Source of the DNA: B30-G6 sp963701385
GTDB taxonomy: Bacteria; Desulfobacterota; Desulfobacteria; Desulfobacterales; B30-G6
Reading direction: 5' to 3'
NCBI GenBank assembly: GCA_963701385.1
Contig: CAVOZW010000015.1
Coordinates: forward strand, 1 to 64,000
Length of the DNA: 64,000 nucleotides
In this document: positions 27,052 to 37,158 of the stretch, piece by piece
How positions within the stretch are numbered: position 1 is the stretch's first letter
Layout of the letters: every line of letters begins with the position of its first letter
The notes under the pieces: model-generated
The model's database searches: none
Told to the model about the DNA's origin: nothing
The model's input: only the letters and a program-made list of their open reading frames with translations
Made by a program: the position numbers and the translations under genes

Positions 27052-27218
27052 TCACTACCTCCTTGCGCGAAGAATTGTAACCGTTATCAGATGAACCTTG
27101 CGATGATAACGAAAGAAAATCCACGGTAGCCCATTCCAGCGTGAACTGCGTTCAAAAGAAAAAAAACCGCATCATGACAACATTAAGCACCACAAAGTAA
27201 CACAGAGCCGGAATGACG

Positions 27219-28544
27219 TCAAGGGCCATATACCAACCTGGGGAGCCAGGTAGCAAGCTGTGGCCAGAACACGACGATCGTCAAACCGATAAGTTGAAAA
27301 ATCACAAAAGGAATAATGCCCCGGTATATTTGCCCGGTGGTAACTTCGGGGGGCGTTACCGCTTTCAGATAGAACAGGGAAAACCCGAAGGGCGGCGTCA
27401 TGAACGATGTCTGCAGGTTGACCGCCAGCAGAACACAGAACCAGATCGGATCGAATCCGAACTCGATCATGATCGGCGCCAGCACCGGAACATGAATGAA
27501 CGTTATTTCGATAAAATCGAGAAAAAAACCGATGACAAAGATAAGCCCCATCACAATGGCCAAGACCATGCCCCGGGAGTACTGTTCTGCCAGGCCGCCC
27601 AAAAATTCCCGAACGAGCCCATCACCGCCCAGACCGCGAAAAACCAGCCCAAAGGCAGCTGCTCCGCACAAAATAATAAAAACCATGCAGGTAAGCTGCA
27701 CGGTGGTGCGCATGACGTCTCTCAATATTTTGAGAGAAAATTTATGGTTGGTCAAGGTCAGTACGGTAGCCCCCACCGCGCCCACGGCCGCGGCCTCGGT
27801 CGGAGATGCGATACCGGCAAAAATCGATCCCAGGACGGCGACCATTAAGAAAAGCGGCGGGAACATGGCCTTGCCGACCTTGATCAGCAGCTGTTTACTG
27901 GAAATTGCCTGGAGCTCTTCCCTTGGGATGGCCGGTGCGATAGTGGGCCGAAAAAAAGCCACGATGGCAATATAAAAGATGAAAAGTCCCACCAGAATAA
28001 ATCCCGGCAGGATCGCACCCATAAACAGGTCCCCAACAGAAACACCGACGATGTCTCCGATAAGAACCAGAACGATACTGGGTGGAATAATCTGACCAAG
28101 TGTGCCGGAAGCGGCCACCGTACCCGTGGCGAGCTCTTTCTGGTATCCGCGCTTTAACATGGTCGGCACCGCCAGCAGCCCCATGGTGACAACCGTGGCA
28201 CCAACAATACCAGTTGATGCACCAAGCAAGGCACCCACGATAACAACGGACATGGCCAATCCCCCGCGAACCCTTCCAAAGAGGATACCCATGGTATTGA
28301 GAAGGTCTTCGGCCAGGCCCGAGCGTTCCAGCATAACGCCCATAAACACGAACAGGGGGACGGCGATCAGGGTCACATTGGTCATTCTGCCCCAGATTCT
28401 CAACGGCAGCAGATTGAAAAAATCCCAGCCAAACCCGATTAAGCCAAAACAGAGCGAGGTTCCCAGGAGTGTAAAAGTGACCGGGAACCCGGCCATCAAC
28501 AGGATGGTCAACGCCAGAAACATCCACGCGGGGAGGTATTCCAT
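27219..28544 (-). CDS. TRAP transporter large permease (DctM)
   Basis: A 441-residue membrane protein with about 12 hydrophobic segments and TRAP-M motifs (GALLGASTGIVGATVV, SGTLGQIIPPSIVLVL, ASPTEAAAVGAVGA). It is the Na+-coupled transport channel that works with the small permease and the binding protein. Its ATG overlaps the stop of the small permease gene by one base, so the two are co-translated. Location is the inner membrane. Confidence 0.92.
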   Translation of the reverse strand: MEYLPAWMFLALTILLMAGFPVTFTLLGTSLCFGLIGFGWDFFNLLPLRIWGRMTNVTLIAVPLFVFMGVMLERSGLAEDLLNTMGILFGRVRGGLAMSVVIVGALLGASTGIVGATVVTMGLLAVPTMLKRGYQKELATGTVAASGTLGQIIPPSIVLVLIGDIVGVSVGDLFMGAILPGFILVGLFIFYIAIVAFFRPTIAPAIPREELQAISSKQLLIKVGKAMFPPLFLMVAVLGSIFAGIASPTEAAAVGAVGATVLTLTNHKFSLKILRDVMRTTVQLTCMVFIILCGAAAFGLVFRGLGGDGLVREFLGGLAEQYSRGMVLAIVMGLIFVIGFFLDFIEITFIHVPVLAPIMIEFGFDPIWFCVLLAVNLQTSFMTPPFGFSLFYLKAVTPPEVTTGQIYRGIIPFVIFQLIGLTIVVFWPQLATWLPRLVYGP

Positions 28545-29074
28545 CAGGGCTTGGCCTCCTCTGTTTTTTCAATCCCCAGTAACTGCAGGAGGCTATGGAT
28601 ACCGAGAGAAAACCCTTGTAACAAGAGAAGAAAGAACCCTGCCGGAATGGTTCCTTTTACGATGAAGCGAAAGGGAATGCCGCCCGGATCAGGCGAGCCT
28701 TCCATGATTGACCATGAGGTGTAGACAAATTTAAAAGAGGTAACGATGATCAAGACACAGCCGGGAAAAAGAAACAAAAGGACGCCGATGAGATTGATCC
28801 AAGCTTTGCCTCTGAAGCCGAGACGCTGATACAGGATATCCACCCGGACATGTCCATCGTGAAGCAGTGTGTAACCAGCACCGATGAGAAAAATGAACGC
28901 AAACAAATGCCACTCAAGTTCCTGGGTAAAAACAAAACTGGTACGGAACATGTAACGCATGACCACGTCGACAAAAATGACCAGCACCAGACCCAGGGTA
29001 ACCCAAGCCACACCCCTGCCGATCCATTCATTGAGAGCGTCAATTCCTTTGGCAATTGCTAAGAGATATTTCAT
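28544..29074 (-). CDS. TRAP transporter small permease (DctQ)
   Basis: A 176-residue protein with four hydrophobic segments, typical of TRAP DctQ subunits (FTQELEWHLFAFIFLIGAGYTLL, GHVRVDILYQRL). It partners the large permease. It is the first gene of the transporter cluster. The TetR-family regulator lies just upstream (77 nt) on the same strand and may control it. Confidence 0.88.
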   Translation of the reverse strand: MKYLLAIAKGIDALNEWIGRGVAWVTLGLVLVIFVDVVMRYMFRTSFVFTQELEWHLFAFIFLIGAGYTLLHDGHVRVDILYQRLGFRGKAWINLIGVLLFLFPGCVLIIVTSFKFVYTSWSIMEGSPDPGGIPFRFIVKGTIPAGFFLLLLQGFSLGIHSLLQLLGIEKTEEAKP

Positions 29075-29150
29075 TACAATATCAATATATAAAGTTTTTT
29101 TGATCCCCTGCGAATTACTTTAAGAAATGAAAAAAATTGAGACAAAAGCC

Positions 29151-29780
29151 TTACTTTCTTAGACCCCGACAAAACAGCTCGAAAGCAATCGCAAGTGTTG
29201 GCTTCAAATAGTCCTTGTCCTGGTTGATGACATTTTTACTTGCTTCCCATAAAATAACACCGGAAAAGAGAGACCAGAAAATATCGGCCAGTGCGGTTGG
29301 ATGGCGGTCGACAAAGACGCCCTGCTCGATGCCCTCATTAAAAATACCGGCAATATTGCTCAACGCCTTTTTTGACAGTGTCTTTATTTCTGTCAACAGT
29401 TCCGGCGAAAGGTTTTTTAAGGTTTCGCTGGATTGAAGATGGAACATATTGATGATAACCATTGGATCGAACTCGTAGACTTCGTACATCGCCTCGATGA
29501 GCCTATCCAGTTTTTCAGTCGGGTCCTCGCCAGGATCCTGAATCACCTGGGCAACGCGGATGCTCAGAAATTGGAGTATTCGTAGAGAAAGAGAGGCATA
29601 TAGCTCTTCTTTGTTTTTGAAATATAGATACAGCGTCCCAGGGCTCAGCTCGGATTCCTTGGCAATATCTTCCATGGTTGTTTTGCTCAAGCCTTTCTTG
29701 GAAAATATGCGTTTTGCCGCAACGATGATCTGCTGGCGTCGCCTTTCCTTTTCCCGCTCTTTTCTCTCCTGAATACCCAT
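29151..29780 (-). CDS. TetR/AcrR-family regulator next to the TRAP transporter
   Basis: A TetR regulator of about 209 residues. The N-terminal HTH spans residues ~10-60 (RIFSKKGLSKTTMEDIAKESELSPGTLYLYFKNKEEL), followed by a helical ligand-binding domain. I place the start at the ATG at 29780; the frame extends to 29819 but the extra part overlaps a palindrome. It precedes the TRAP genes on the same strand. Its target may be the palindrome 24 nt upstream or the transporter promoter; the ligand is unknown. Confidence 0.85.
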   Translation of the reverse strand: MGIQERKEREKERRRQQIIVAAKRIFSKKGLSKTTMEDIAKESELSPGTLYLYFKNKEELYASLSLRILQFLSIRVAQVIQDPGEDPTEKLDRLIEAMYEVYEFDPMVIINMFHLQSSETLKNLSPELLTEIKTLSKKALSNIAGIFNEGIEQGVFVDRHPTALADIFWSLFSGVILWEASKNVINQDKDYLKPTLAIAFELFCRGLRK

Positions 29781-29803
29781 ATCTTTAATCCAATTCCTCA
29801 CCT

Positions 29804-29828
29804 CCGCAAAATGCAGCACATTTTGCGG
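29804..29828. promoter_or_regulatory. Perfect 10-bp palindrome between the FecR and TetR genes
   Basis: CCGCAAAATG (29804-29813) and CATTTTGCGG (29819-29828) with a 5-nt spacer. It sits 14 nt after the FecR gene stop and 24 nt before the TetR start. No T-run follows on the minus strand, which argues against a simple terminator and for a TetR-type operator. Confidence 0.5.
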
Positions 29829-29841
29829 TAAGCCGCAGGCG

Positions 29842-30978
29842 CTAGTTCATTTCTTCGAACAGGCTGCTTTTGCCTCCCTTTTCCTTGAAGGTTTTCATTT
29901 TATCCCGCATCTCATCCATAAGATCATCCATGTCTTGCATGGACATTTTCATCCCTTCTTCGATCATGGCATTGAACTCGGCATAAATCGATTCAATGTC
30001 ATCCAGTTGGTTCAATATGTATTCGCGACCCTTGAAGCGCTTTGAAATCTCCGGGTCCTTTGCAAGGTCGCCGTAGCGTGAAAAAAGCCCAAACTGGCAC
30101 TCCAGCCTTCTTCCGTAATAGGCGATCTTCTCGTTCAGCTCTCTCTGTTCATGGTTTATTTTTTCAATTTCCGCCAGATAGGATTCATAGGCCTCTGTAT
30201 CCCCGTTTTCTTGGGCTTGAGCAGCTTTTTGTTTAAGCTGTTCCTTGGCAGCCGACAAATCTGACGCTCGCTCCACAAGCGCCTTCAGGTGGTCCTTTCG
30301 TCTATAAATGTCATCATGCACGTAGGTGCCGTACTTCTCACCATCTCCCAAAAGCCTTTCCCTCGAGCTTGCCTGATCCTGGTCCCAGTCGGGCTGAAAA
30401 TCAGATTCGACGCGTATCTCTTTTTGCTCGAAAGAAACCTGAGTGCCCTGGTTGGAAGCGAGGGTCTCCCGGGTCACCTCATTGTCCACTTCGACCTGGC
30501 CTGAAATCACCCGTACCTGCATGGTTCCGTCTTCATAAGATGCTGTTTCGAAGTCCGTCCCCCTGACACCACAAACGGCGGTGGGTGTCTGAACCTCAAA
30601 GACCTTTTTTCGCAGTGCTTTCTTGCTGATTTTATTCCACAACTTTCCGAAGAAAAGCAGTACAGAATGTTTCTTTTCTACAGGTGATATCATGGTATTC
30701 AAAACAATCTTGCTGTTGGCGTGGATACGAATAACGCTGTCATCGACCAGCGTGATAAGCCCCTGGCTCTCATCGCCCGTGGTGATGGTATCTCCGAAAA
30801 AAACGTCTGTATCGCGTTGGGCAGGCAGCCAGGTTGTCTGTTTGGCTCTTTGAATTTCCATGAGGCCTGTCACCTCACTAATCTGGCCCATCGCAGATTC
30901 CTCTGCCATGACGACGGGTGCCGGGTAAAGAAAAAACAGCCCGATCAACATACAAAAAAGATACGCATTGTTTTTCAT
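29842..30978 (-). CDS. FecR-domain exported protein with a C-terminal coiled coil
   Basis: About 378 residues from the ATG at 30978, which has AGGAG 9 nt upstream. A signal peptide ends near VVMAEE. Residues ~30-180 match the FecR domain (GDTITTGDESQGLITLVDDSVIRI, VQTPTAVCGVRGTDFE), in a form without the cytoplasmic anti-sigma part. From ~200 the protein is long, charged and helical, consistent with coiled coil. Such proteins are periplasmic and their role is generally unknown. No ECF sigma factor is adjacent. It follows the RNB nuclease gene by 43 nt. Confidence 0.78.
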   Translation of the reverse strand: MKNNAYLFCMLIGLFFLYPAPVVMAEESAMGQISEVTGLMEIQRAKQTTWLPAQRDTDVFFGDTITTGDESQGLITLVDDSVIRIHANSKIVLNTMISPVEKKHSVLLFFGKLWNKISKKALRKKVFEVQTPTAVCGVRGTDFETASYEDGTMQVRVISGQVEVDNEVTRETLASNQGTQVSFEQKEIRVESDFQPDWDQDQASSRERLLGDGEKYGTYVHDDIYRRKDHLKALVERASDLSAAKEQLKQKAAQAQENGDTEAYESYLAEIEKINHEQRELNEKIAYYGRRLECQFGLFSRYGDLAKDPEISKRFKGREYILNQLDDIESIYAEFNAMIEEGMKMSMQDMDDLMDEMRDKMKTFKEKGGKSSLFEEMN

Positions 30979-31021
30979 TTGTTGGACTCCTGCTTGTCTG
31001 TGCCGGGCCAAGGCCCGGTCC

Positions 31022-33034
31022 TTATCCGATAAAAACCGAGATGATGTCGTTTCTGGCATCGATCTGCTGGATTTTGACCCGCACCAAGTCTTCGGGTTTC
31101 AAATCAATACCGCCGGACAACGGAAGATCGCACTCCAGCATATAGTCAGTGAGGAGAATTGAATATGCATGTCGCTTTTTGTTGATGACGATTGCCTCCG
31201 TGCTTTCGCCAATCATTTTTTCGAGATGCTTGAGAAGCCAGTAACGGTTGCGGTTGTATTGAATCCGTGAAGCAACACCCATGGTCACGCCAATCGTCTG
31301 GATTAGATGATCAATTTCCTCTTTTGTGTACGGTTTGTCAAGACCCAGAACAGCTCTTACCTGTCTTTGCGTCACCAGATCGAAATATTTTCTGATAGGC
31401 GAGGTTGCAGTCACATAGGCTTCTAGACCCAGACCGGCATGATGCCCGGCCTCATGGCTCAGGACAAACCGATTGAGCAATTTTCTCTGTGCCCAATTTT
31501 GATACAATGTTCCTTCATTGTTTTTAAAAAGGCGGCCCCGAGGTTCTGCTTGCGATCTAAAAATCGCCGGAACCTGGCGATCGGATAAAAATTTGGCTGT
31601 CAGCCAGTTGGTCATTATCATCAACTCCGCCACCAGCATTCTGCCGGGGCTTTCGCGGTTGATTCTGCTGACGGCAGGGACCCTATCCTGATTCACCCAT
31701 ATGCTAATTTCAGGAAGGGTAATTTGAAGTGCTCCCTGTTTGAGCCGTTGCTGCCTGAATTTTTTAGCAATATCATAAAGTATCCGGATCTCTTCATCTT
31801 CCTCGGTGACGGTATTGACATCATAGTAGGACAGCTGCCGTTGCACGCTAATCAGACTCGGCACCACCTCGACATCCACAACATTGCCATAACGGTCGAT
31901 TCGTACAAAGGTGCTGATGGCCGGTCGAAGCTCTCCTGCCTTCAAGCTGCAGAGGCCTTCGGCAAGACCGGGCGGAATCATGGGTATTTTTCTATCCGGC
32001 GTATAGATGGAACTGGCCCTGTTGACCGCCTCCTGATCAATCAGGCTGTCTTTTTTAATAAAATGCCCCACATCGGAAATATGGATTCCCAGTCGGTGAT
32101 GATCATTTATTTTTTCGATGCTAAGGGCATCGTCATAATCCAGCGTTGCCTGTCCATCTATAGTAATCAATGGAAGATCAGTTAAGTTGACGCGCTTCGT
32201 CCCATAAGTGGTTTCGACATTCGAGTAATAGGCGTCTTTTACCAGCCGCTCGGCACTCTTCTTGACCTCTTTAGGAAAATCAGTCGATATTCCAAATCGA
32301 ATGAGATCCAGATTTTCATCCTTATCCCAAACTCCCAGATGCACAAAAACCTGAAGAAGTCTGCTGTCTTCCATGCCGATACCCGCCCCCCTGAGTATTC
32401 TTTTCGCCAAGGGGTAGTATCGACTTTCCTTTTGATTCAGGTAGGCCAGCTTCAATATCTCTATGACATCCCTCTGGTCCGCTTCTGAAAGATCCAGCGG
32501 GGAGGGCGTCTCTTTATGGATGAGATGCTGTATCCAGCGGCTACCGTCTCTAACGATCCGCTCGATACGCGCATTTTCTTTTTCACGATTGTCCAACAGG
32601 ACGACCTTTTCCTCGGAGTGGGGAAAGAATCGACTGCCATTGAATTTAAAATAGCGCCTGTTGTTAAAAAAAGCTCTGACCACCGCGGATTCATGGTCAG
32701 CAGAAGGGTTTTCGGGAAAACAGAACTCGGTCATGGTCTCAAGGTCAATCCATTCCTGTTCAGAATTCAGAACTTCCCATAACTCTTTGACGTCCACATG
32801 ATGGATCAACGCTTTTCGCCTGCTGGAAACTTCTTTGAGGGTGTCCACCAATTTCTCCCTGCTCAGCGAAAGGTCCAGATGGCGATTGCACCGGTGCGAC
32901 AAGCGATCTGCAGAAAGCCTGACCTCGCGATTGGCTTCCGTCAAAAGGCGCAGGCGCAGCTTTTTTATCTCTAAAATGACCGCGCATACCATCTTTTGAT
33001 GGTCAATGAATTCCACAACATGTCCTGATTCCAT
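31022..33034 (-). CDS. RNB-domain (RNase II family) exoribonuclease
   Basis: A 670-residue protein whose central part (about 240-560) is an RNB catalytic domain with the acidic cluster in TIDGQATLDYDDALSIEK and later GIHISDVGHFI and a conserved YTPDRKIPMIPP segment. The N-terminal ~230 residues are less typical and contain a helical region; the C-terminus looks like a short S1-type RNA-binding end. It should degrade RNA 3' to 5'. The gene is on its own strand unit with the FecR gene downstream. It may be VacB/RNase II-like, but lacks the classical N-terminal cold-shock domains as far as I can see. Confidence 0.85.
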   Translation of the reverse strand: MESGHVVEFIDHQKMVCAVILEIKKLRLRLLTEANREVRLSADRLSHRCNRHLDLSLSREKLVDTLKEVSSRRKALIHHVDVKELWEVLNSEQEWIDLETMTEFCFPENPSADHESAVVRAFFNNRRYFKFNGSRFFPHSEEKVVLLDNREKENARIERIVRDGSRWIQHLIHKETPSPLDLSEADQRDVIEILKLAYLNQKESRYYPLAKRILRGAGIGMEDSRLLQVFVHLGVWDKDENLDLIRFGISTDFPKEVKKSAERLVKDAYYSNVETTYGTKRVNLTDLPLITIDGQATLDYDDALSIEKINDHHRLGIHISDVGHFIKKDSLIDQEAVNRASSIYTPDRKIPMIPPGLAEGLCSLKAGELRPAISTFVRIDRYGNVVDVEVVPSLISVQRQLSYYDVNTVTEEDEEIRILYDIAKKFRQQRLKQGALQITLPEISIWVNQDRVPAVSRINRESPGRMLVAELMIMTNWLTAKFLSDRQVPAIFRSQAEPRGRLFKNNEGTLYQNWAQRKLLNRFVLSHEAGHHAGLGLEAYVTATSPIRKYFDLVTQRQVRAVLGLDKPYTKEEIDHLIQTIGVTMGVASRIQYNRNRYWLLKHLEKMIGESTEAIVINKKRHAYSILLTDYMLECDLPLSGGIDLKPEDLVRVKIQQIDARNDIISVFIG

Positions 33035-33214
33035 AAGAAAAGTATGTTATCAAGCAACAGCGTGAAAGTCAATGTCTTCAAGTGGTTGATCGGTTGAATT
33101 TCAAACCTTTCTACAGGGGGCGATTGCACCTTTTTGAAGAATCATGTAATAGGAGAAATCTTCAAGTGCTCTTTTTTCGATCAGTAGATCAAGCGCTTAT
33201 TTGGAAACAGACCC

Positions 33215-34951
33215 ATGACAGCAGTGCAATTGATAAAGCCCTATTTTGTTGAAAACCGGTTCATTATCTTGATCGGGTTTTTATGTCTGATCCTGGTGGA
33301 TCTGTTGCAGCTCTTTGTGCCACGAATCATCAAGCGGGTCGTCGATGACCTGACAGCGTTTCAAATCGATATGGAGGGTCTGCTGACCTACGCCACTTAT
33401 ATTATCGGCATCGGTATCGCCATCGGCTTTTTTCGATACCTCTGGCGACGCTGCCTCCTGGGATCATCCCAGCGCGTAGAGGAAGGTCTTCGCAACCAGT
33501 TGTTTACCCATATCGAAACACTCTCGGCCACCTATTTCGACAATACCCAGACGGGTGATCTCATGGCACGCGCAACCAACGACATCCAGCAGGTGCGCAT
33601 GGCCACCGGGATGGGCATGGTAGCGCTGAACGATGCCATTGTCCTGGGGGCTGCCGCCATCGGGTTCATGCTCTATATCAATGTTCGCCTGACATTTTTT
33701 GTCCTCATCCCGATGCCGTTCATCGTCCTCGGAACTCGATTTTTCGGCAAGCAGATGCATCGACGATACCAGGATGTCCAGGCATCTTTTGCTGACCTGA
33801 CCGAAGGTGTCCGGGAACGATTGACCGGTATTCGGATCGTCAAGGCCTACGGCACGGAAACGACGGAACAGCAACAGATCGAACAGCTGTCCAGAGCATA
33901 TGTTCAGAAAAACCTAAAACTTGTGACCGTTACCGGATCCTTTTTCCCTTTGATGCTTCTTTTTTCGAACACAAGCCTGGCCATTGTTATATATCTGGGC
34001 GGCAGACAAACCATTTTACAGGAGATTACTGCCGGTGATTTTGTTGCCTTTATCAGTTACTTAGGCCTGTTGACATGGCCAATGATGGCCATGGGCTGGG
34101 TGACAAACCTGATTCAGCGCGGACGGGCATCCCTGGACCGCATCCATGCCGTGCTGCAAACACGTCCGCAAATCGCCGATGCAAAGAATGCCGTCGCTCT
34201 TCAAAAAGCATCAGGAAGGCTTCGATTCAATCATGTGGGGCTGTCTTTCAATAAAACAGCGCCGCCGGCCCTCTCCAGCATCCAGTTAAATCTTGACCCG
34301 GGACAAACATTGGGTATCATTGGACCCCCGGGTAGCGGCAAAACATCCCTGTTGAACCTGGTTGTGCGCTTTTACGAAGCAACCGAGGGTCACCTTCTCA
34401 TGGATGGGGTTGATATTCGTTCCATCCGCCTTTCCGATTTACGATCACAGATCGCCTATGTACCACAGGAACCCTTCATGTTTTCCGGTACCATTCTGGA
34501 AAATCTCACCCTGGGGGACAGAACGTATTCCCGAGACAAGGTCGAGCGGGCGGCGGATATGGCCTCTATTTATTCGACCATCCAATCTTTGCCCCTCGGT
34601 TTTGAGACCGTTGTGGGTGAACGGGGTGTTATTCTTTCCGGAGGACAGAAGCAACGTATCGCGTTGGCACGCGCACTGTTGAGTCACCGACCGTTTTTGC
34701 TTCTGGACGACCCCATCAGCCAGGTCGATACCGATACCGGAACCAGCATCATCAACACCATCCAGTCCTTGGCAGGGCGAATAACCATTCTGATCGTCTC
34801 TCATCGCATCTCAGCCTTGAGGTTTGCAGACCAACTCATGTCCTTGAGCAAAGGTCGAATTATCGAATACGGCACCCATGAAGAACTGATGGCCAACGAC
34901 AAGTATTATGCCCGCACATTCCGCTTGCAGGAGATACATTATGCGACATAA
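33215..34951 (+). CDS. ABC exporter half-transporter, first subunit
   Basis: A 578-residue type I exporter protein: six hydrophobic segments in residues ~15-300, then an ATPase with Walker A GPPGSGKTS, signature LSGGQKQR, and Walker B LLLDDPIS. The Asp-Pro after Walker B, where a catalytic Glu is normal (here DDPIS), suggests a degenerate catalytic site as in heterodimeric exporters. It overlaps the next ABC gene by 11 nt, so the two form a heterodimer of the MdlA/MdlB or TmrAB type. Substrate unknown. Confidence 0.9.
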   Translation: MTAVQLIKPYFVENRFIILIGFLCLILVDLLQLFVPRIIKRVVDDLTAFQIDMEGLLTYATYIIGIGIAIGFFRYLWRRCLLGSSQRVEEGLRNQLFTHIETLSATYFDNTQTGDLMARATNDIQQVRMATGMGMVALNDAIVLGAAAIGFMLYINVRLTFFVLIPMPFIVLGTRFFGKQMHRRYQDVQASFADLTEGVRERLTGIRIVKAYGTETTEQQQIEQLSRAYVQKNLKLVTVTGSFFPLMLLFSNTSLAIVIYLGGRQTILQEITAGDFVAFISYLGLLTWPMMAMGWVTNLIQRGRASLDRIHAVLQTRPQIADAKNAVALQKASGRLRFNHVGLSFNKTAPPALSSIQLNLDPGQTLGIIGPPGSGKTSLLNLVVRFYEATEGHLLMDGVDIRSIRLSDLRSQIAYVPQEPFMFSGTILENLTLGDRTYSRDKVERAADMASIYSTIQSLPLGFETVVGERGVILSGGQKQRIALARALLSHRPFLLLDDPISQVDTDTGTSIINTIQSLAGRITILIVSHRISALRFADQLMSLSKGRIIEYGTHEELMANDKYYARTFRLQEIHYAT

Positions 34952-36962
34952 TATGGGATACTTTGAAGAAAAAAAACTGGGAAAAACTTATGACGCAAGA
35001 CTCCTCAAACGGCTTTTCCCTTTTTTAAAGCCATATAACTGGACGATCCTGGCATCTATTTTTCTGGTCATGCTAATCACGATCCTCGATCTGGCGATTC
35101 CCTATGTTACCAAGATCACCATCGATCAATATATCGTTCCCAAAATAGATTCCAAAGTCTTTAATGCAGACAGTCCAGACACGTCTGCGGCACCATCCCG
35201 CTACTTGAAGGTAGAACCAAAAGAGCCTGGCATCCAAACGATCATTGACCGCCATGTCGAATTGTTTGAAAAAGACGGTCGCTTCGTCGTCATTTCTTAT
35301 CAGCATCTATCCAGACTCGACCCCAAGGAAATCGCTGTGTTGAGAAAAGACGACCTGGCCGGTGTCGGCCGAATCGGTATTGTCTTCCTGCTGATCATCA
35401 TCCTCAGCTTCGTCCTCAATTTCCTGCAGAAACTCATCATGGAATACACCGGTTTCAGAATGATGAACGACCTGCGGCTGTCTCTCTTTGACCACATCCA
35501 GCACCTGTCAATGGCTTTCTATACCCAAAACCCGGTCGGTCGCCTGGTCACCCGGGTTACCAACGATATCCAGAATATGCATGAACTGTTTACCTCGATA
35601 ATATCACTTGTTTTCAAAGATCTGTTTCTGCTGGTGGGCATCGCCGCTGTCCTGCTCATCATGAACTGGAAACTGGCCCTGGTTTCGTTGTTGGTCTTGC
35701 CGCTGGTCGGTTATACAAGTCTCGCTTTTTCGGGTCGTATCCGAGATGCTTTCAGGACATTGAGAATAAAGGTCGCCGAAATCAATACCACGCTTTCGGA
35801 GATGATTGACGGTATCAGCGTCATCCAGTCTTTTGGCAAGGAAAGTCTGGCAGCGGATAATTTTTCGCGACTGAATCATGAAAACTATCTGGCCGGTATG
35901 CGTCAAATCAAGGTATTGGCTGTGTTTATGCCTCTTATAGAAGTGTTCGGGATTGCCACTGTCTCTGTTATCGTTTTTTATGGCGGTAAGAATGTCCTCC
36001 AGGGTGAGATCAGCCTCGGTGTTCTGGTGGCATTTATTTCCTACATGCGCATGTTTTTCAGGCCTATCCGTGATCTGGCGGAAAAATACAACATTCTCCA
36101 GAATGCCCTGGCGTCGGCAGAGCGAATCTTTCTGATTTTCGATACACCCAATTCCATTGACGGCATGGACATCGAACCGCAAAGCATGCAGTCACCGGCT
36201 GCCCTTGATGTTGCGGGAAAGATAGAAACCCTTGCCCTGGAAAACGTATCCTTTTCCTATCTGGCTTCTGAACCGGTGTTGAAGAACATTTCTTTGTGTC
36301 TCCGGGCAGGTGAAACGACAGCCATCATCGGTGCGACAGGCTCCGGTAAAACAACCATTGCCAACCTCATTATGAAATTTTACGATCCCGTCTCGGGTAA
36401 CATTCTTTTGAACGGACAGAATATCAATCAGATGCCGGTATCGCGATACCGATCCAGGATGGCACTGGTTACCCAGGATCCTTTTTTATTCACGGACACG
36501 ATCCGCGCCAATATCTGGCGCGACCGACAGGCGGTTTCCGAAGAAGAGATCACCCATATCCTGGCGGCGGCAAACTGCAGGGAGTTGGTTGAGGGGCAAC
36601 CGAACGGTATCCAGACCTTTTTAACCAGGGGAGGCGCTTCTTTGTCGAGCGGTCAACGACAACTCCTATCGATTGCCCGGGCTTTCGCGCGGGAACCGGA
36701 ATTGATTCTCCTGGACGAAGCCACATCCTATATTGATTCACTGACGGAAGATATCATTCAGGAGGCCCTTGCCAGGCTCATGGCAGGAAGAACCGCTTTG
36801 GTGATCGCCCACAGACTCTCCACGGTGAGACATGCCGACACGATCATCGTCATCGACAAAGGCAGCATTCTGGAAATCGGCAACCATGACAGCCTCATGC
36901 AAAAACAGGGTTCTTATTTCCGAATGAATCATCTACAACATTGCCTGGGAGAGACGTGTTGA
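34941..36962 (+). CDS. ABC exporter half-transporter, second subunit
   Basis: A 673-residue partner with six transmembrane segments and an ATPase: Walker A GATGSGKTT, signature LSSGQRQL, Walker B ILLDEATS with the catalytic Glu intact. It carries an extra hydrophilic insertion of about 95 residues between the first two membrane segments (roughly residues 45-140), larger than usual. AGGAG precedes the ATG at 34941. Together with the upstream gene it should form one asymmetric exporter with one degenerate and one intact ATP site. Confidence 0.9.
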   Translation: MRHNMGYFEEKKLGKTYDARLLKRLFPFLKPYNWTILASIFLVMLITILDLAIPYVTKITIDQYIVPKIDSKVFNADSPDTSAAPSRYLKVEPKEPGIQTIIDRHVELFEKDGRFVVISYQHLSRLDPKEIAVLRKDDLAGVGRIGIVFLLIIILSFVLNFLQKLIMEYTGFRMMNDLRLSLFDHIQHLSMAFYTQNPVGRLVTRVTNDIQNMHELFTSIISLVFKDLFLLVGIAAVLLIMNWKLALVSLLVLPLVGYTSLAFSGRIRDAFRTLRIKVAEINTTLSEMIDGISVIQSFGKESLAADNFSRLNHENYLAGMRQIKVLAVFMPLIEVFGIATVSVIVFYGGKNVLQGEISLGVLVAFISYMRMFFRPIRDLAEKYNILQNALASAERIFLIFDTPNSIDGMDIEPQSMQSPAALDVAGKIETLALENVSFSYLASEPVLKNISLCLRAGETTAIIGATGSGKTTIANLIMKFYDPVSGNILLNGQNINQMPVSRYRSRMALVTQDPFLFTDTIRANIWRDRQAVSEEEITHILAAANCRELVEGQPNGIQTFLTRGGASLSSGQRQLLSIARAFAREPELILLDEATSYIDSLTEDIIQEALARLMAGRTALVIAHRLSTVRHADTIIVIDKGSILEIGNHDSLMQKQGSYFRMNHLQHCLGETC

Positions 36963-37158
36963 AAGGACAGTTATTGCTTGCCAAATCCATCTTCGCATGA
37001 TAGCGGTTAGGCCAGTCAATTTTGATCGGCTTTCCATCCTCGAAAATGCTCAGTCAGGGTAAACGAATTATCCAGAGAATGACTTCGGCAATTGGGGAAC
37101 GGTGGTATGTATTTGAGCGTATCCCTTTAAACTCATTAATACGAAGGAGGTTGAACCA

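Noticed and set aside
26164..27129. Long plus-strand frame opposite the TRAP binding protein
   Set aside because: Antisense shadow of a well supported gene with a perfect ribosome site and Tat signal.
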